This document shows positions 35,471 to 46,964 of a DNA stretch of 64,000 bases, piece after piece. Below the pieces are notes generated by a model. It worked only from the letters and a program-made list of their open reading frames with translations, searched no databases and was not told the origin of the DNA. The stretch lies in NCBI GenBank assembly GCA_947498355.1, contig CANMKA010000014.1, positions 30,412 to 94,411 on the forward strand. Direction: 5' to 3'. Made by a program: the position numbers and the translations under genes. This DNA is from an uncultured Paraglaciecola sp. (GTDB taxonomy: Bacteria; Pseudomonadota; Gammaproteobacteria; Enterobacterales; Alteromonadaceae). Each line of letters begins with the position of its first letter. Positions within the stretch are counted from its first letter, which is position 1.

Positions 35471-36115
35471 ATGTCTTTAACCCTTGGAAACTTATTTATT
35501 TTAACTGCTCCTTCTGGTGCAGGTAAATCTAGCTTGATCAAAGCTTTGCTCGAAAAACATCAATGTTCAGATGCGCACAACAATATGATGCAAGTATCGG
35601 TTTCGCATACCACTCGCAAGCCTCGCCCTGGTGAAGTTGATGGGGTGCATTATCATTTTGTTGAACGCGGCGAATTTGAAGGCTTAATTGACCAAGGTGA
35701 GTTTTTTGAATGGGCTGAGGTATTTGGCAATTATTACGGTACGTCAAAAATCGTGATCGAAAAAACCTTAAGAGAAGGGGTAGATGTCTTTTTAGATATT
35801 GACTGGCAAGGCGCGCGTCAGGTTAAATCCCAGATCCCCGATACCGCAACTGTATTTGTTGCTCCGCCTTCTCGCGAAGAGCTAGAAAGACGTTTAAATA
35901 GTCGTGGCCAAGATTCTGCAGACGTCATTGCTCAGCGTATGGATAAAGCCGTTTCTGAGATTTCTCACTACCATGAATTTGATTACATAGTGGTAAACGA
36001 TGACTTTGAAGCTGCCCTTGCAGAGCTAGATGCGATTGTTATGACTAGGCGTTTACGTAAAGAAAAGCAGATTATTCGTCATCAAAAGTTATTTGATAAT
36101 TTATTAGGTAAATAA
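35471..36115 (+). CDS. gmk: Guanylate kinase
   Basis: 214 residues. P-loop [10 protein letters not shown] (about 13-22), GMP-binding [19 protein letters not shown], and [11 protein letters not shown]. It phosphorylates GMP to GDP. In E. coli gmk is followed directly by rpoZ-spoT; here the thiamine operon (minus strand) lies between. Confidence 0.97.
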   Translation: MSLTLGNLFILTAPSGAGKSSLIKALLEKHQCSDAHNNMMQVSVSHTTRKPRPGEVDGVHYHFVERGEFEGLIDQGEFFEWAEVFGNYYGTSKIVIEKTLREGVDVFLDIDWQGARQVKSQIPDTATVFVAPPSREELERRLNSRGQDSADVIAQRMDKAVSEISHYHEFDYIVVNDDFEAALAELDAIVMTRRLRKEKQIIRHQKLFDNLLGK

Positions 36116-36251
36116 GCACTCACTTATTTTAAATATATTGCCAGATATAGGCTTGATTTTTAATCTTTCAATCTGGCTTGTTCTTAAGTTTTTTGGAATG
36201 TGGCTAAACTGGTTTTTGTACATACGACAATACAGCAAATGTAAAGTTGTA

Positions 36252-37373
36252 TTACAGCCAGCCACTTTCCCAGTCTTTAAATACCGGCTGATAGCCTTTA
36301 CTCAAAATCATGTCGGCTACTTGGGACACACTGCGTTCATCACTGATTTCAAATTGGTCTAGCTCGGTTTTGTTGGCCGCATACCCCCCGGGTTGTGTCG
36401 AACTACCAGCGCTCATATGGGTCACACCCAAGGGCACCAGATTGTCGCGTAGGTATTCTGGTTCGCGAGTCGATAAGCTAATTTCTAAATGCTCACTGAA
36501 CAACCTAAACGCACATATTACTTGTACTAAGCCCAGATCCGTCATAGGGACTTTAGGCTCTATACCGCCAGTACAAGGGCGTAACCTAGGCAGCGATATG
36601 CTGTATTTGGCGCGCCAATATGTATTTTGTAAATAGGCTAAATGGTGGCCCATTAATAAAGCATCAAGACGCCAATCATCAAGGCCAAGTAATACCCCCA
36701 AGCCAATTTTGTCGATACCCGCTTGGCCAAGCCTGTCTGGGCTGTCTAGGCGATAGGTAAAGTCTTTTTTCTTGCCTCGCGTATGGTGCTTAGCATAGGT
36801 GTGGGGTTGGTAGGTTTCTTGGTAAAGCATAACGCTGTCTAGGCCCAAATCGATTAGTGTTTGGTATTCTTGGGTTGCGAGGGGCTGCACCTCCATGCCT
36901 AGATGACTGAATTGCTGCTTTACCTGTGGCACAACTTGTTTAAAGTAGTCTACGCCTACTTTGGTTTCATGCTCTCCAGATACCAGCAGTACTGAGTCGA
37001 ATCCTCCTTGTTTAATCACTGCCATTTCCGCGGCGATTTCTTCTGTATTTAGCACTTTTCGCTTAATTTTGTTGCTCATGGTAAAGCCACAATAATCACA
37101 TTCATTTGCGCACAAGTTGGACAAATACAGAGGAATAAACAAGTTAATATTGTGGCCAAAACGCTTTTGGCTCAAAGCCATTGCTTGCTGAGCCATTTCT
37201 TCAATAAATGGCTCAGCTGCGGGTGAGAGTAAAGCCATAAGAGACGACAAATTCGCACTAGGCTGAGCAAGGGCACGTTGTACATCATTGGCGGTACTTG
37301 CGTACAACGACAAACGCAAATCAAGGGGATTTAGGTTGGCAAATAATTCAGCAAAACGGGTGTGCTTAGCCAT
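36252..37373 (-). CDS. thiH: 2-iminoacetate synthase (radical SAM)
   Basis: 373 residues. The radical-SAM cluster motif is CANECDYC (CxxxCxxC, near residue 88) in PLYLSNLCANECDYCGF. ThiH cleaves tyrosine to dehydroglycine for the thiazole ring, the anaerobic-type route also used by E. coli. Last gene of the thi operon, 3 bp after thiG. Confidence 0.96.
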   Translation of the reverse strand: MAKHTRFAELFANLNPLDLRLSLYASTANDVQRALAQPSANLSSLMALLSPAAEPFIEEMAQQAMALSQKRFGHNINLFIPLYLSNLCANECDYCGFTMSNKIKRKVLNTEEIAAEMAVIKQGGFDSVLLVSGEHETKVGVDYFKQVVPQVKQQFSHLGMEVQPLATQEYQTLIDLGLDSVMLYQETYQPHTYAKHHTRGKKKDFTYRLDSPDRLGQAGIDKIGLGVLLGLDDWRLDALLMGHHLAYLQNTYWRAKYSISLPRLRPCTGGIEPKVPMTDLGLVQVICAFRLFSEHLEISLSTREPEYLRDNLVPLGVTHMSAGSSTQPGGYAANKTELDQFEISDERSVSQVADMILSKGYQPVFKDWESGWL

Positions 37374-37376
37374 GAT

Positions 37377-38159
37377 TTATCCTACTGATGCCAAAGATGA
37401 AGATAAAAAGCCTGTTAATGGGCTGGTGTTATTTGCATGCTGGCTTACTTGCCCCAATCCTGCTTCATATGCCTGACGACCAGTAACTACAGCTTGCTTA
37501 AAACATTTGGCCATAGTCACAGGTTGCGGACTTGAGGCAATGGCGGTATTAACCAATACCGCATCTGCTCCCAGCTCCATGGCAGCTGTGGCATCAGATG
37601 GACTGCCAATGCCTGCGTCTATGACGACCGGCACCTTAGACTGTTCGATAATGATGCGTAAAAATTCTTTGCTTAGTAAACCTTGGTTACTGCCGATTGG
37701 GCTCGCAAGGGGCATAACCGCTGCACATCCTACTTCTTCAAGACGGTGGCAGAGGACTGGGTCAGCATGAACATATGGCAGAACGACAAAGCCTTGCTTA
37801 ACCAGTTCTTCAGCGGCAAGTAGGGTTTCAATTGGATCTGGCATTAAATACTTAGGATCAGGGTGTATTTCTAGCTTAAGCCAATTAGTGTCAAACATCT
37901 CTTTGGCGAGTTGTGCGGCAAAGATGGCTTCTTTGGCATCTCTTGCCCCTGAGGTATTGGGTAATAGCTTAACGCCCATTTGGGTTAAAGGTGCCATCAA
38001 GTTGTCGGTTTTTTGCTGTTGATCAATACGCTTTATGGCTAGGGTGACCAGTTCGGTTTGCGACGCTTCTAAAGCAGATAACATGGTTTGAGTACTAGAA
38101 AATTTTCCGGTACCTGAAAACAGTCGTGATCCGAACGTATGGTTGTCTATTGTTAGCAT
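37377..38159 (-). CDS. thiG: Thiazole synthase ThiG
   Basis: 260 residues. The Schiff-base lysine lies in TLAIKRID, and the barrel marks [30 protein letters not shown] in part are unmistakable. It joins 1-deoxyxylulose-5-phosphate, dehydroglycine and sulfur from ThiS. Starts 3 bp after the thiS stop. Confidence 0.96.
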   Translation of the reverse strand: MLTIDNHTFGSRLFSGTGKFSSTQTMLSALEASQTELVTLAIKRIDQQQKTDNLMAPLTQMGVKLLPNTSGARDAKEAIFAAQLAKEMFDTNWLKLEIHPDPKYLMPDPIETLLAAEELVKQGFVVLPYVHADPVLCHRLEEVGCAAVMPLASPIGSNQGLLSKEFLRIIIEQSKVPVVIDAGIGSPSDATAAMELGADAVLVNTAIASSPQPVTMAKCFKQAVVTGRQAYEAGLGQVSQHANNTSPLTGFLSSSLASVG

Positions 38160-38162
38160 CCT

Positions 38163-38378
38163 TTACCCTCCTGCTACTGCGCTAAATATCTGAAATTTAT
38201 CGTGGTCTATACATGTATAATTATGCCAAGTGCTCTTAGGCATGATCTGTTGTTCTTTGACAACGGCAATATTAGACAAAACCTGCCCTGACTGGTTTTG
38301 ATAGATGGTTAGTGCATCTGCCAAAGACGCGTGTTGTTCTAGCTCAAGGGGCTGTTCGTTAATAAAAACAGTAATCAT
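38163..38378 (-). CDS. thiS: Sulfur carrier protein ThiS
   Basis: 71 residues ending in the required Gly-Gly (FSAVAGG), which ThiF adenylates and charges as thiocarboxylate. The ubiquitin-like fold opens MITVFINEQPLELEQ. It overlaps thiF by 4 bp. Confidence 0.95.
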   Translation of the reverse strand: MITVFINEQPLELEQHASLADALTIYQNQSGQVLSNIAVVKEQQIMPKSTWHNYTCIDHDKFQIFSAVAGG

Positions 38379-39238
38379 GATTGGGCCTCTGATTGAAAGG
38401 GCTGCGGCTGACAGGTTTGCTCATTTTTATGGGTAGCTACCTTAGTCCGACAGGCGGGGCATTGAGGGTCGCGCTTACGGCCTAAGCTATGCCACTGCAT
38501 GGATTTACCCTCAAACAACTGCAAGGTCGACGGCACAGTTAGGCCCGCTATATGGTGAATGGCTAATAAGCTTTGCATACTGGCTATGGTGGCAACCATA
38601 GGCCCTAGTACACCTTGAGAGGCGCAGTTTTGAGCCACTTCGTTATCATTGAATATGCATCGATAACAGCCTGATTTTTCAAGACTATTCGGGGTAACGC
38701 TTAACAATTGGCCGTCAAACCCGCTGACCGCACCACAAATTAGCGGGAGGCCTTGGCTAACACACCACAGGTTTACTTGTTGGCGTGTAGTCATGTTGTC
38801 TGAGCAATCAAGTACGGTTAGTCGGCCATTTTGAATAGCCTGTTTAAGACTAGGCTGCGCGTTAGCATCTTTTTCATCGAGCAGATTGCCGATATTTGGC
38901 AAACTAAAACGTACAGGATATGAGTAAATATTGGCGTTTGGGTTATGTTCGGTTAAGGTATTTTGTGCGCGAGTGACTTTCAACTGGCCAACATCTGTGG
39001 GGTTAAACAGAATTTGCCGAGGTAAGTTACTCAGCTCTACTTGGTCGTTGTCCATTAAGTGTAAATGGCCAACTCCAGCCGCCGCCAGTTGCTGGGCCAC
39101 GTGTGTGCCTAAGCCGCCCACACCAATAATCAGTACGTGATGTTGCAATAAGGCGTGTTGACCGGCTTCTTCTACTTCTGGCAACAGTACTTGCCTATAG
39201 TATTGTTCCAGTTGCTGATCAGACAAAACATCTGTCAT
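38375..39238 (-). CDS. thiF: Adenylyltransferase ThiF (E1-like)
   Basis: 287 residues. Nucleotide-binding IIGVGGLGTHVAQQLAAAGVG near residue 38, LMDNDQVELSNLPRQ, and the zinc cysteines CYRC and CPAC. It has a 30-residue C-terminal tail after the usual end. It adenylates the ThiS C-terminus. It overlaps thiDE by 4 bp. Confidence 0.94.
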   Translation of the reverse strand: MTDVLSDQQLEQYYRQVLLPEVEEAGQHALLQHHVLIIGVGGLGTHVAQQLAAAGVGHLHLMDNDQVELSNLPRQILFNPTDVGQLKVTRAQNTLTEHNPNANIYSYPVRFSLPNIGNLLDEKDANAQPSLKQAIQNGRLTVLDCSDNMTTRQQVNLWCVSQGLPLICGAVSGFDGQLLSVTPNSLEKSGCYRCIFNDNEVAQNCASQGVLGPMVATIASMQSLLAIHHIAGLTVPSTLQLFEGKSMQWHSLGRKRDPQCPACRTKVATHKNEQTCQPQPFQSEAQS

Positions 39239-40827
39239 TGCAAGCTACTCCACTGCTGCTGCAGATGTTGCCAGCTTTGCCCTGGGTCATCTGCTTGTTC
39301 CACAGCTCTGGCTAGGGCAATGTCGTCCACTCCAGTTGCCGCTACGTGGGGCATATTCGTAGCATCTATGCCGCCTATGGCTACCAATGGCACTTTGCCC
39401 TGCATAGTGGCAACAAAGTGTTTCAGCTTATGCAAACCTTGCGGTAGCGATGGCATATTTTTGGTTGGAGTAGGGAAGATATGCCCCATAGCCAGATAGC
39501 TCGGATTAAAGGCCAGCGCGACCAGCATTTCGAAGTATCCATGAGATGACAGCCCCAGTGCTAAGCCAGCTTTGGATATTTGCTCTAAGTCGGCAACCAT
39601 CGCGTCTTCTTGCCCCAAATGCACGCCAAACGCACCATGTTTAACCGCAAGCTGCCAATGATCATTAATAAAGACTTGTGCTTGATAGCTTTTTCCTAAG
39701 GCAATAGCAGCCTTAATCTTTTTTTCTAAGTGCTGGTTTGGCTTCTTTACTCTTAGCTGCACGGTGCGGGCTCCAGCAGCCAGCACTTGTTCGAGTACAT
39801 TAAGGGATTCAGTCACCGGATACACCTTTAACGGCGTGGTGACTTTAGCAAAACTCAGCTCGCTGGAGGTGGTTTCGCTGTTCTCTAAAATCACTTGCGG
39901 GAAGCTAGTTAAGTCTTTGGGCCAGCCTTCTCTTGATAGCGGGCCTTGCCCTTGACCTAATTGATAGCTGTTAGCCAACCCTTGATTGATGTATGCCTTG
40001 GCAATGCAAATTGCATCGAGCATGGGATAGCCCAGTGCGAGGCAACTGGCGATAGCCGAGGACATAGTACAACCTGTACCGTGATTGTTTACCCCTTGCT
40101 GCTTATTGCTACTTAAGCCGATAACTTGTTGTTGATAGTCTTCGGAGGTATGCGCTAAGTGATGGACAGCTAACCAATCTTGGGCGAGTTCACTATTAAC
40201 ATCACCTCCAGTGACTAAGACATTGGTGCCAACAATACGTGACAACTGCTTAACTCGTGATTGTAAGTGCACACTACAGCTTTGTTTAGCTATGTTAAGT
40301 AGCGCATCCAACTCTCGGCTATTAGGCGTGAGTAATGTCGATTGTGCCGCCAGTTGCAAATAAGCGGTCATACTCGCGTTATCTTGGCTGTCGGTCAGGG
40401 CATCGCCGGAACTGGCTACCATGACGGGATCCCAAATTACTGGAATATCCCGGCCTAACTCGGCTTCGAGGGCTGGCAGTTGGACTTGCAACCATTCAGC
40501 AATAAATTGAATTTGCTGGTGGCTAACCAGTAAGCCAATTTTGATTGCCCCAGGCGGTAAATCGACCCGTAATGCATCAAGCTGGCTACTGAGTAATTCA
40601 AGATCAGTTGCCACCACTTGGGTAACTTCCACTGAATTTTGAGCAGTTATCCCAGTGACTACATTACATGGATGACAGCCCAAGTCGTAGATGGTTAAGT
40701 TGTCGGCTTGAATACCCGCACCACCGCCACTATCGGAGCCTGCAATGCTCCAAACAATGGGGCGGCTAGAGTTAGCCAGATGCTCAAGTGAACCTTGAGC
40801 ATCATCAGTTTGACTATGGCTTTTCAT
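39235..40827 (-). CDS. thiDE: ThiD-ThiE fusion: HMP(-P) kinase and thiamine-phosphate synthase
   Basis: 530 residues. N-terminal ThiD (about 24-285): SIAGSDSGGGAGIQADNLT, HGTGCTMSSAIASCLA with the ATP/anion hole. C-terminal ThiE (about 330-525): LRVKKPNQ, VFINDHWQLAVKHGAFGVHLGQED, and IGGIDATNMPHV. The fused enzyme makes HMP-PP and joins it to the thiazole phosphate. Such fusions are known in several lineages; E. coli has separate genes. Confidence 0.94.
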   Translation of the reverse strand: MKSHSQTDDAQGSLEHLANSSRPIVWSIAGSDSGGGAGIQADNLTIYDLGCHPCNVVTGITAQNSVEVTQVVATDLELLSSQLDALRVDLPPGAIKIGLLVSHQQIQFIAEWLQVQLPALEAELGRDIPVIWDPVMVASSGDALTDSQDNASMTAYLQLAAQSTLLTPNSRELDALLNIAKQSCSVHLQSRVKQLSRIVGTNVLVTGGDVNSELAQDWLAVHHLAHTSEDYQQQVIGLSSNKQQGVNNHGTGCTMSSAIASCLALGYPMLDAICIAKAYINQGLANSYQLGQGQGPLSREGWPKDLTSFPQVILENSETTSSELSFAKVTTPLKVYPVTESLNVLEQVLAAGARTVQLRVKKPNQHLEKKIKAAIALGKSYQAQVFINDHWQLAVKHGAFGVHLGQEDAMVADLEQISKAGLALGLSSHGYFEMLVALAFNPSYLAMGHIFPTPTKNMPSLPQGLHKLKHFVATMQGKVPLVAIGGIDATNMPHVAATGVDDIALARAVEQADDPGQSWQHLQQQWSSLQ

Positions 40828-40832
40828 GCTGA

Positions 40833-42899
<2,067 letters not shown>

Positions 42900-42954
42900 T
42901 CATTCAGTTGCAGAAGTTAACATAAAATATGTATGAAGCTTGTGTTAACTCTCG

Positions 42955-43035
42955 CTTGTTTCCTTCGCGAGTATTAACTCGATCAGGTTCAACGGATCCC
43001 GAATAAACGGTCTCAGCCAAAAGGCACTCCGACAA
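42955..43035 (-). ncRNA. TPP riboswitch (THI element)
   Basis: Read on the minus strand it has the conserved order GGAGTGCC, GGCTGAGA, then GAACCTGATC, GTTAATACT and GCGAAGGAAAC, the TPP aptamer core. It ends about 165 bp before the thiC start, leaving room for an expression platform. It lowers expression of the thi operon when TPP is abundant. Confidence 0.96.
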
Positions 43036-43220
43036 GAGCGATCAGTATAATCGGGTTAAATAACAAGATACAAGAGCTATATGGAATTCTCTTTTTGCAG
43101 ATTAGGACTGATCCTTGCGAGTTAACTGATCATTTGCTGATCAAAAGCTTTCAAATCCACGGAATAATAAGTACACTATGCGACCTTTTTTATTAATAAC
43201 ACCATCCGACGGAGATCATC

Positions 43221-43493
43221 ATGGCTCGCGTAACAGTTGAAGACGCTGTAGAAAAGATTGGCAACCGATTTGATTTAGTACTTGTGGCTGCTCGTCGTGC
43301 TCGCCAAATTGCAATCGAAGGGAAGGAACCACTGGTCCCATCCGATTCTGATAAGCCGACTGTAATAGCATTGCGTGAAATTGAGCAAGAGCTAGTAACG
43401 GCGGATACCCTAGAAGCGGATTCTGTTCGTGAACAACAAGAGCAAGACCAAGCTGAATTTGCTTCAGTTGCCAACATCTTATCTGCTGAATAA
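43221..43493 (+). CDS. rpoZ: RNA polymerase omega subunit
   Basis: 90 residues: [30 protein letters not shown] is the conserved start. GGAG precedes the ATG. It stabilises beta-prime and, with ppGpp, forms one of the two polymerase binding sites. It precedes spoT by about 100 bp. Confidence 0.97.
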   Translation: MARVTVEDAVEKIGNRFDLVLVAARRARQIAIEGKEPLVPSDSDKPTVIALREIEQELVTADTLEADSVREQQEQDQAEFASVANILSAE

Positions 43494-43598
43494 CATCGCT
43501 TTTTAAGGCTTTCGGCTGCATTTTCTTAATGTTAGCCGTTGGCTTGTGCGCCATTTCCCCGTATTCTTAATATCTAATTTCTTCTATTAAGCGACGCT

Positions 43599-45710
43599 GT
43601 GTATTTATTCGAGGGTTTAAAACAAAAACTTGAAACCTACTTACCGCCCGAAACGGTAGGCGAGATTCAGCGTGCATTTGTTTTAGCTAGAGATGCCCAT
43701 AGTGGCCAAATGCGCTCTAGTGGTGACCCTTACATTACCCATCCAGTAGCTGTAGCTGCAATTTTAGCCGACATGCAACTCGACCACGAAGCCATAATGG
43801 CTGCATTGTTGCACGACGTTATCGAAGATACGAGCCAAAGCAAAGAAGACCTAAGCCGCGAATTTGGTGACACAGTGGCTGATATGGTCGAAGGGGTGAG
43901 TAAACTTGATAAAATTCACTTTAGCAGCAAGCAAGAAGCCCAAGCCGAAAACTTTCGTAAGATGATGATGGCTATGGTGCAAGATATTCGGGTTATTCTC
44001 ATTAAGCTCGCCGATCGCACCCATAACATGCGTACCTTGGGTTCGTTGCGTCCAGACAAACGCCGTCGTATTGCCCGAGAAACCTTAGATATTTATTGCC
44101 CTATTGCCCATCGTTTGGGTATTCACGATATGAAGAACGAGCTTGAAGACCTTGGTTTTCAAGCTATGTATCCTCTCAGGTATCGAGCGTTAAGAGGCGC
44201 GGTAAATAAAGCGAGAGGTAACCGTAAAGAAGTTATAGAGAATACTCAGCGCGAAGTAGAAGCTCGTCTTGCCGAAGTTGGCATTGATGCACAAACCACA
44301 GGCCGCGAAAAACAGCTGTATTCCATCTACCGTAAAATGCAAAACAAAGAGCTAATGTTCAACGAAGTCATGGACATTTATGCGTTTAGGGTTGTGGTCG
44401 ATTCTGTTGATTGCTGTTATCGAGTACTCGGTGCTATGCATGGCTTGTTCAAGCCTATTGATAGCCGCTTTAAAGATTATATTGCTATCCCCAGAACCAA
44501 TGGGTACCAGTCTTTGCATACTGCACTTGTTGGTCCTAGAGGGATCCCCATTGAGATTCAAATACGAACCAAGGCCATGGACACTATGGCCGACAAAGGC
44601 GTGGCGGCACATTGGGCTTATAAAGACGCCAGTGATACGAGCGATACCACGGCACAGGTTCGCGCTCGCAGATGGATGCAGTCTTTGATTGAGCTACAGC
44701 AAAGTGCAGGCTCTTCATTCGAATTTATTGAAAACGTGAAAACTGATTTGTTCCCAGATGAGATTTACGTCTTTACGCCTAATGGACGAATTATCGAGTT
44801 GCCCTTAGGTGCCACAGCCGTCGACTTTGCCTATGCAGTGCATACCGATATTGGCAATACCTGCGTGGGCGTTAAAGTTGAGCGTCGTCCGTTTTCTCTC
44901 AGTAAACCATTGACCAATGGCCAAACCGTTGAAATTGTCACGTCACCCAATGCTAAGCCCAATGCAAGTTGGTTGAATTCTGTGGTGAGTGCCAGAGCTA
45001 GGGCCAAAATCAGGCAGTATTTGAAACAACTGCGTTCAAATGATGCCATTGAAATGGGTACCCGCTTGTTACGCCATGCTTTAGGCGAAACTAAGTTAGA
45101 AGACGTAAAACAAGAAGATATTGAACGCGTAGTAAAAGATACTCACCATAAAAACTTTGACGAATTGCTTGCAGACATAGGTTTGGGCAACGAAATGAGC
45201 GCCATTATTGCTAGGCGTTTATTGGGTGAGTCGGCAGATATAGACAGTAAACAGAAAGTCGCGATTCGGGGTACAGAAGGCCTAGTGGTTACCTTTTCTC
45301 GTTGTTGTTACCCCATACCCGACGACGAAATTGTGGCTATGTTGCGTCCCGGAAAAGGGTTAGCAATCCACCAAACAGGTTGCAGCAATATTCGCCGAAT
45401 GAGCAAAGAGGAACCTCATCGTATTATGAATATGCAGTGGGACGAAGATCTTGAAGGAGATTTTCATGCTTCTGTGCGTATCGAGATTTTAAATACCCAA
45501 GGGACCTTAGCTAAGCTCACGACTATGGTCGCAGCAGCTGACTCCAATATTATCGGCCTGCAAACCGAAGAGAAAGAAGGCAATCTCTATTACATTGATA
45601 TTGAGCTGACCATAGCAAACCGTGTTCAGCTTGCCAACGTTATGCGAAAAATCCGCTCTATGCCAGAAGTTCAAAAGGTATCTCGCCATAGCCAAACTAA
45701 GAAAAACTAA
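43599..45710 (+). CDS. spoT: Bifunctional (p)ppGpp hydrolase/synthetase SpoT
   Basis: 703 residues with GTG as start (MYLFEGLKQKLETYLPPE; E. coli spoT also lacks ATG). HD hydrolase domain with ALLHDVIEDT (about 68-77); synthetase domain with RFKDYIAIPRTNGYQSLHT (RxKD type); then TGS (EIYVFTPNGRIIELPLGATAVDFAYAVH in part), a zinc-finger-like region with CCYP and HQTGC, and a C-terminal ACT domain. It balances stringent-response alarmone levels. Confidence 0.97.
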   Translation: MYLFEGLKQKLETYLPPETVGEIQRAFVLARDAHSGQMRSSGDPYITHPVAVAAILADMQLDHEAIMAALLHDVIEDTSQSKEDLSREFGDTVADMVEGVSKLDKIHFSSKQEAQAENFRKMMMAMVQDIRVILIKLADRTHNMRTLGSLRPDKRRRIARETLDIYCPIAHRLGIHDMKNELEDLGFQAMYPLRYRALRGAVNKARGNRKEVIENTQREVEARLAEVGIDAQTTGREKQLYSIYRKMQNKELMFNEVMDIYAFRVVVDSVDCCYRVLGAMHGLFKPIDSRFKDYIAIPRTNGYQSLHTALVGPRGIPIEIQIRTKAMDTMADKGVAAHWAYKDASDTSDTTAQVRARRWMQSLIELQQSAGSSFEFIENVKTDLFPDEIYVFTPNGRIIELPLGATAVDFAYAVHTDIGNTCVGVKVERRPFSLSKPLTNGQTVEIVTSPNAKPNASWLNSVVSARARAKIRQYLKQLRSNDAIEMGTRLLRHALGETKLEDVKQEDIERVVKDTHHKNFDELLADIGLGNEMSAIIARRLLGESADIDSKQKVAIRGTEGLVVTFSRCCYPIPDDEIVAMLRPGKGLAIHQTGCSNIRRMSKEEPHRIMNMQWDEDLEGDFHASVRIEILNTQGTLAKLTTMVAAADSNIIGLQTEEKEGNLYYIDIELTIANRVQLANVMRKIRSMPEVQKVSRHSQTKKN

Positions 45711-45830
45711 TATTTTTCAATGCGTTAAAATTAATTGTACATGTATATACATTAACTAGGCTGAAGAAAAGCAACCAATAAAGCCTAGTACTAACGCGTT
45801 ACCCATTTAACCATAAAAAGGAACACCCCC

Positions 45831-46217
45831 ATGACTAAGTCTGTTATTCATACCGACAAAGCCCCTGCTGCTATTGGCACTTACAGCCAAGCGATTAAGT
45901 CGGGCACAACTGTTTACTTGTCGGGCCAAATCCCTTTAGTACCAGAAACGATGGAAGTCATTTCTGAAGATTTTGCCGAGCAAGCACACCAAGTGTTTAA
46001 AAATGTTAGCGCAGTATGCAAAGCCGCTGGTGGCAGTACAAATGATTTGGCTAAGGTGAATATCTTTTTAACTGATTTGTCTAAATTTGCCACAGTTAAC
46101 GAGATTATGAGCCAGTACTTCGAACAGCCATACCCAGCGCGCGCCGCAGTTCAAATCAGTGCTTTGCCAAAGGGCGTACAGATTGAGATTGATGGTGTAA
46201 TGGAATTACCCGAATAA
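45831..46217 (+). CDS. ridA: RidA family enamine/imine deaminase
   Basis: 128 residues: [18 protein letters not shown] and the end [25 protein letters not shown] with the Arg that binds the carboxylate. RidA destroys reactive 2-aminoacrylate formed by PLP enzymes. It often follows spoT in gammaproteobacteria, as here. Confidence 0.96.
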   Translation: MTKSVIHTDKAPAAIGTYSQAIKSGTTVYLSGQIPLVPETMEVISEDFAEQAHQVFKNVSAVCKAAGGSTNDLAKVNIFLTDLSKFATVNEIMSQYFEQPYPARAAVQISALPKGVQIEIDGVMELPE

Positions 46218-46244
46218 ATTTGCCTGACATATTCGGTATTATTG

Positions 46245-46952
46245 ATGACTGCCCAAGCTTATATGTCTGCCGAGCGTTATGCTCGGATCCGTCAGTTGCT
46301 GGCATTGCGCCAGCCCGACCTAACCGTTTGTTTAGAGCAAGTCCACAAACCCTTTAATGTGTCTGCCATTGTCCGCAGCTGTGATGCTGTGGGTGTTCAG
46401 CGTATGCATGCAGTTTGGGAGCAGCGCGCCGAGATGCGCAAAGGCACAGCTATGGGTAGCGAAAACTGGGTCTATATCCAAGAACACAAAACCACTAAAG
46501 GCGCTATTGAGACATTTAAACAGCAAAATATGCAGGTTTTAGTGACCCATTTGTCGGATGCCGCTGTGGATTTTCGTGAAGTCGATTACACACTGCCCAC
46601 TGCGATTATTCTTGGCCAAGAAAAGCATGGAGCCACGAGCGAAGCTGTGGCTATGGCAGACCAACAAATTGTTATTCCTATGGTGGGAATGGTGCAGTCC
46701 CTAAATGTTTCTGTGGCAGGGGCCTTAATTTTGTATGAAGCGCAAAGACAAAGACAGCTTGCGGGTATGTACGACATCCAACGGGTGTCCGAAGCCGACT
46801 GCCAAAAGATGTTGTTTGAAGGTGGCTTCCCTATCTTCAGAGAAATGTGCGACCGCAAAGGCATTGCTTACCCGCACATAGACGATCAAGGGCATATTCA
46901 AGCTGATAGCGATTGGTGGCAACAAATGCAAACAAACCAAACCACTAAGTGA
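46245..46952 (+). CDS. trmH: tRNA (guanosine(18)-2'-O)-methyltransferase TrmH
   Basis: 235 residues from ATG at 46245; ATG at 46263 (MSAERYARIRQLL) aligns better with E. coli TrmH, but neither has a clear ribosome binding site. SPOUT knot motifs: NVSAIVRSCDAVG, ILGQEKHGAT, and QSLNVSVAGALILYEAQRQR. Modifies G18 of the D-loop. Follows ridA by 27 bp. Confidence 0.95.
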   Translation: MTAQAYMSAERYARIRQLLALRQPDLTVCLEQVHKPFNVSAIVRSCDAVGVQRMHAVWEQRAEMRKGTAMGSENWVYIQEHKTTKGAIETFKQQNMQVLVTHLSDAAVDFREVDYTLPTAIILGQEKHGATSEAVAMADQQIVIPMVGMVQSLNVSVAGALILYEAQRQRQLAGMYDIQRVSEADCQKMLFEGGFPIFREMCDRKGIAYPHIDDQGHIQADSDWWQQMQTNQTTK

Positions 46953-46964
46953 TCAAAACACGCC

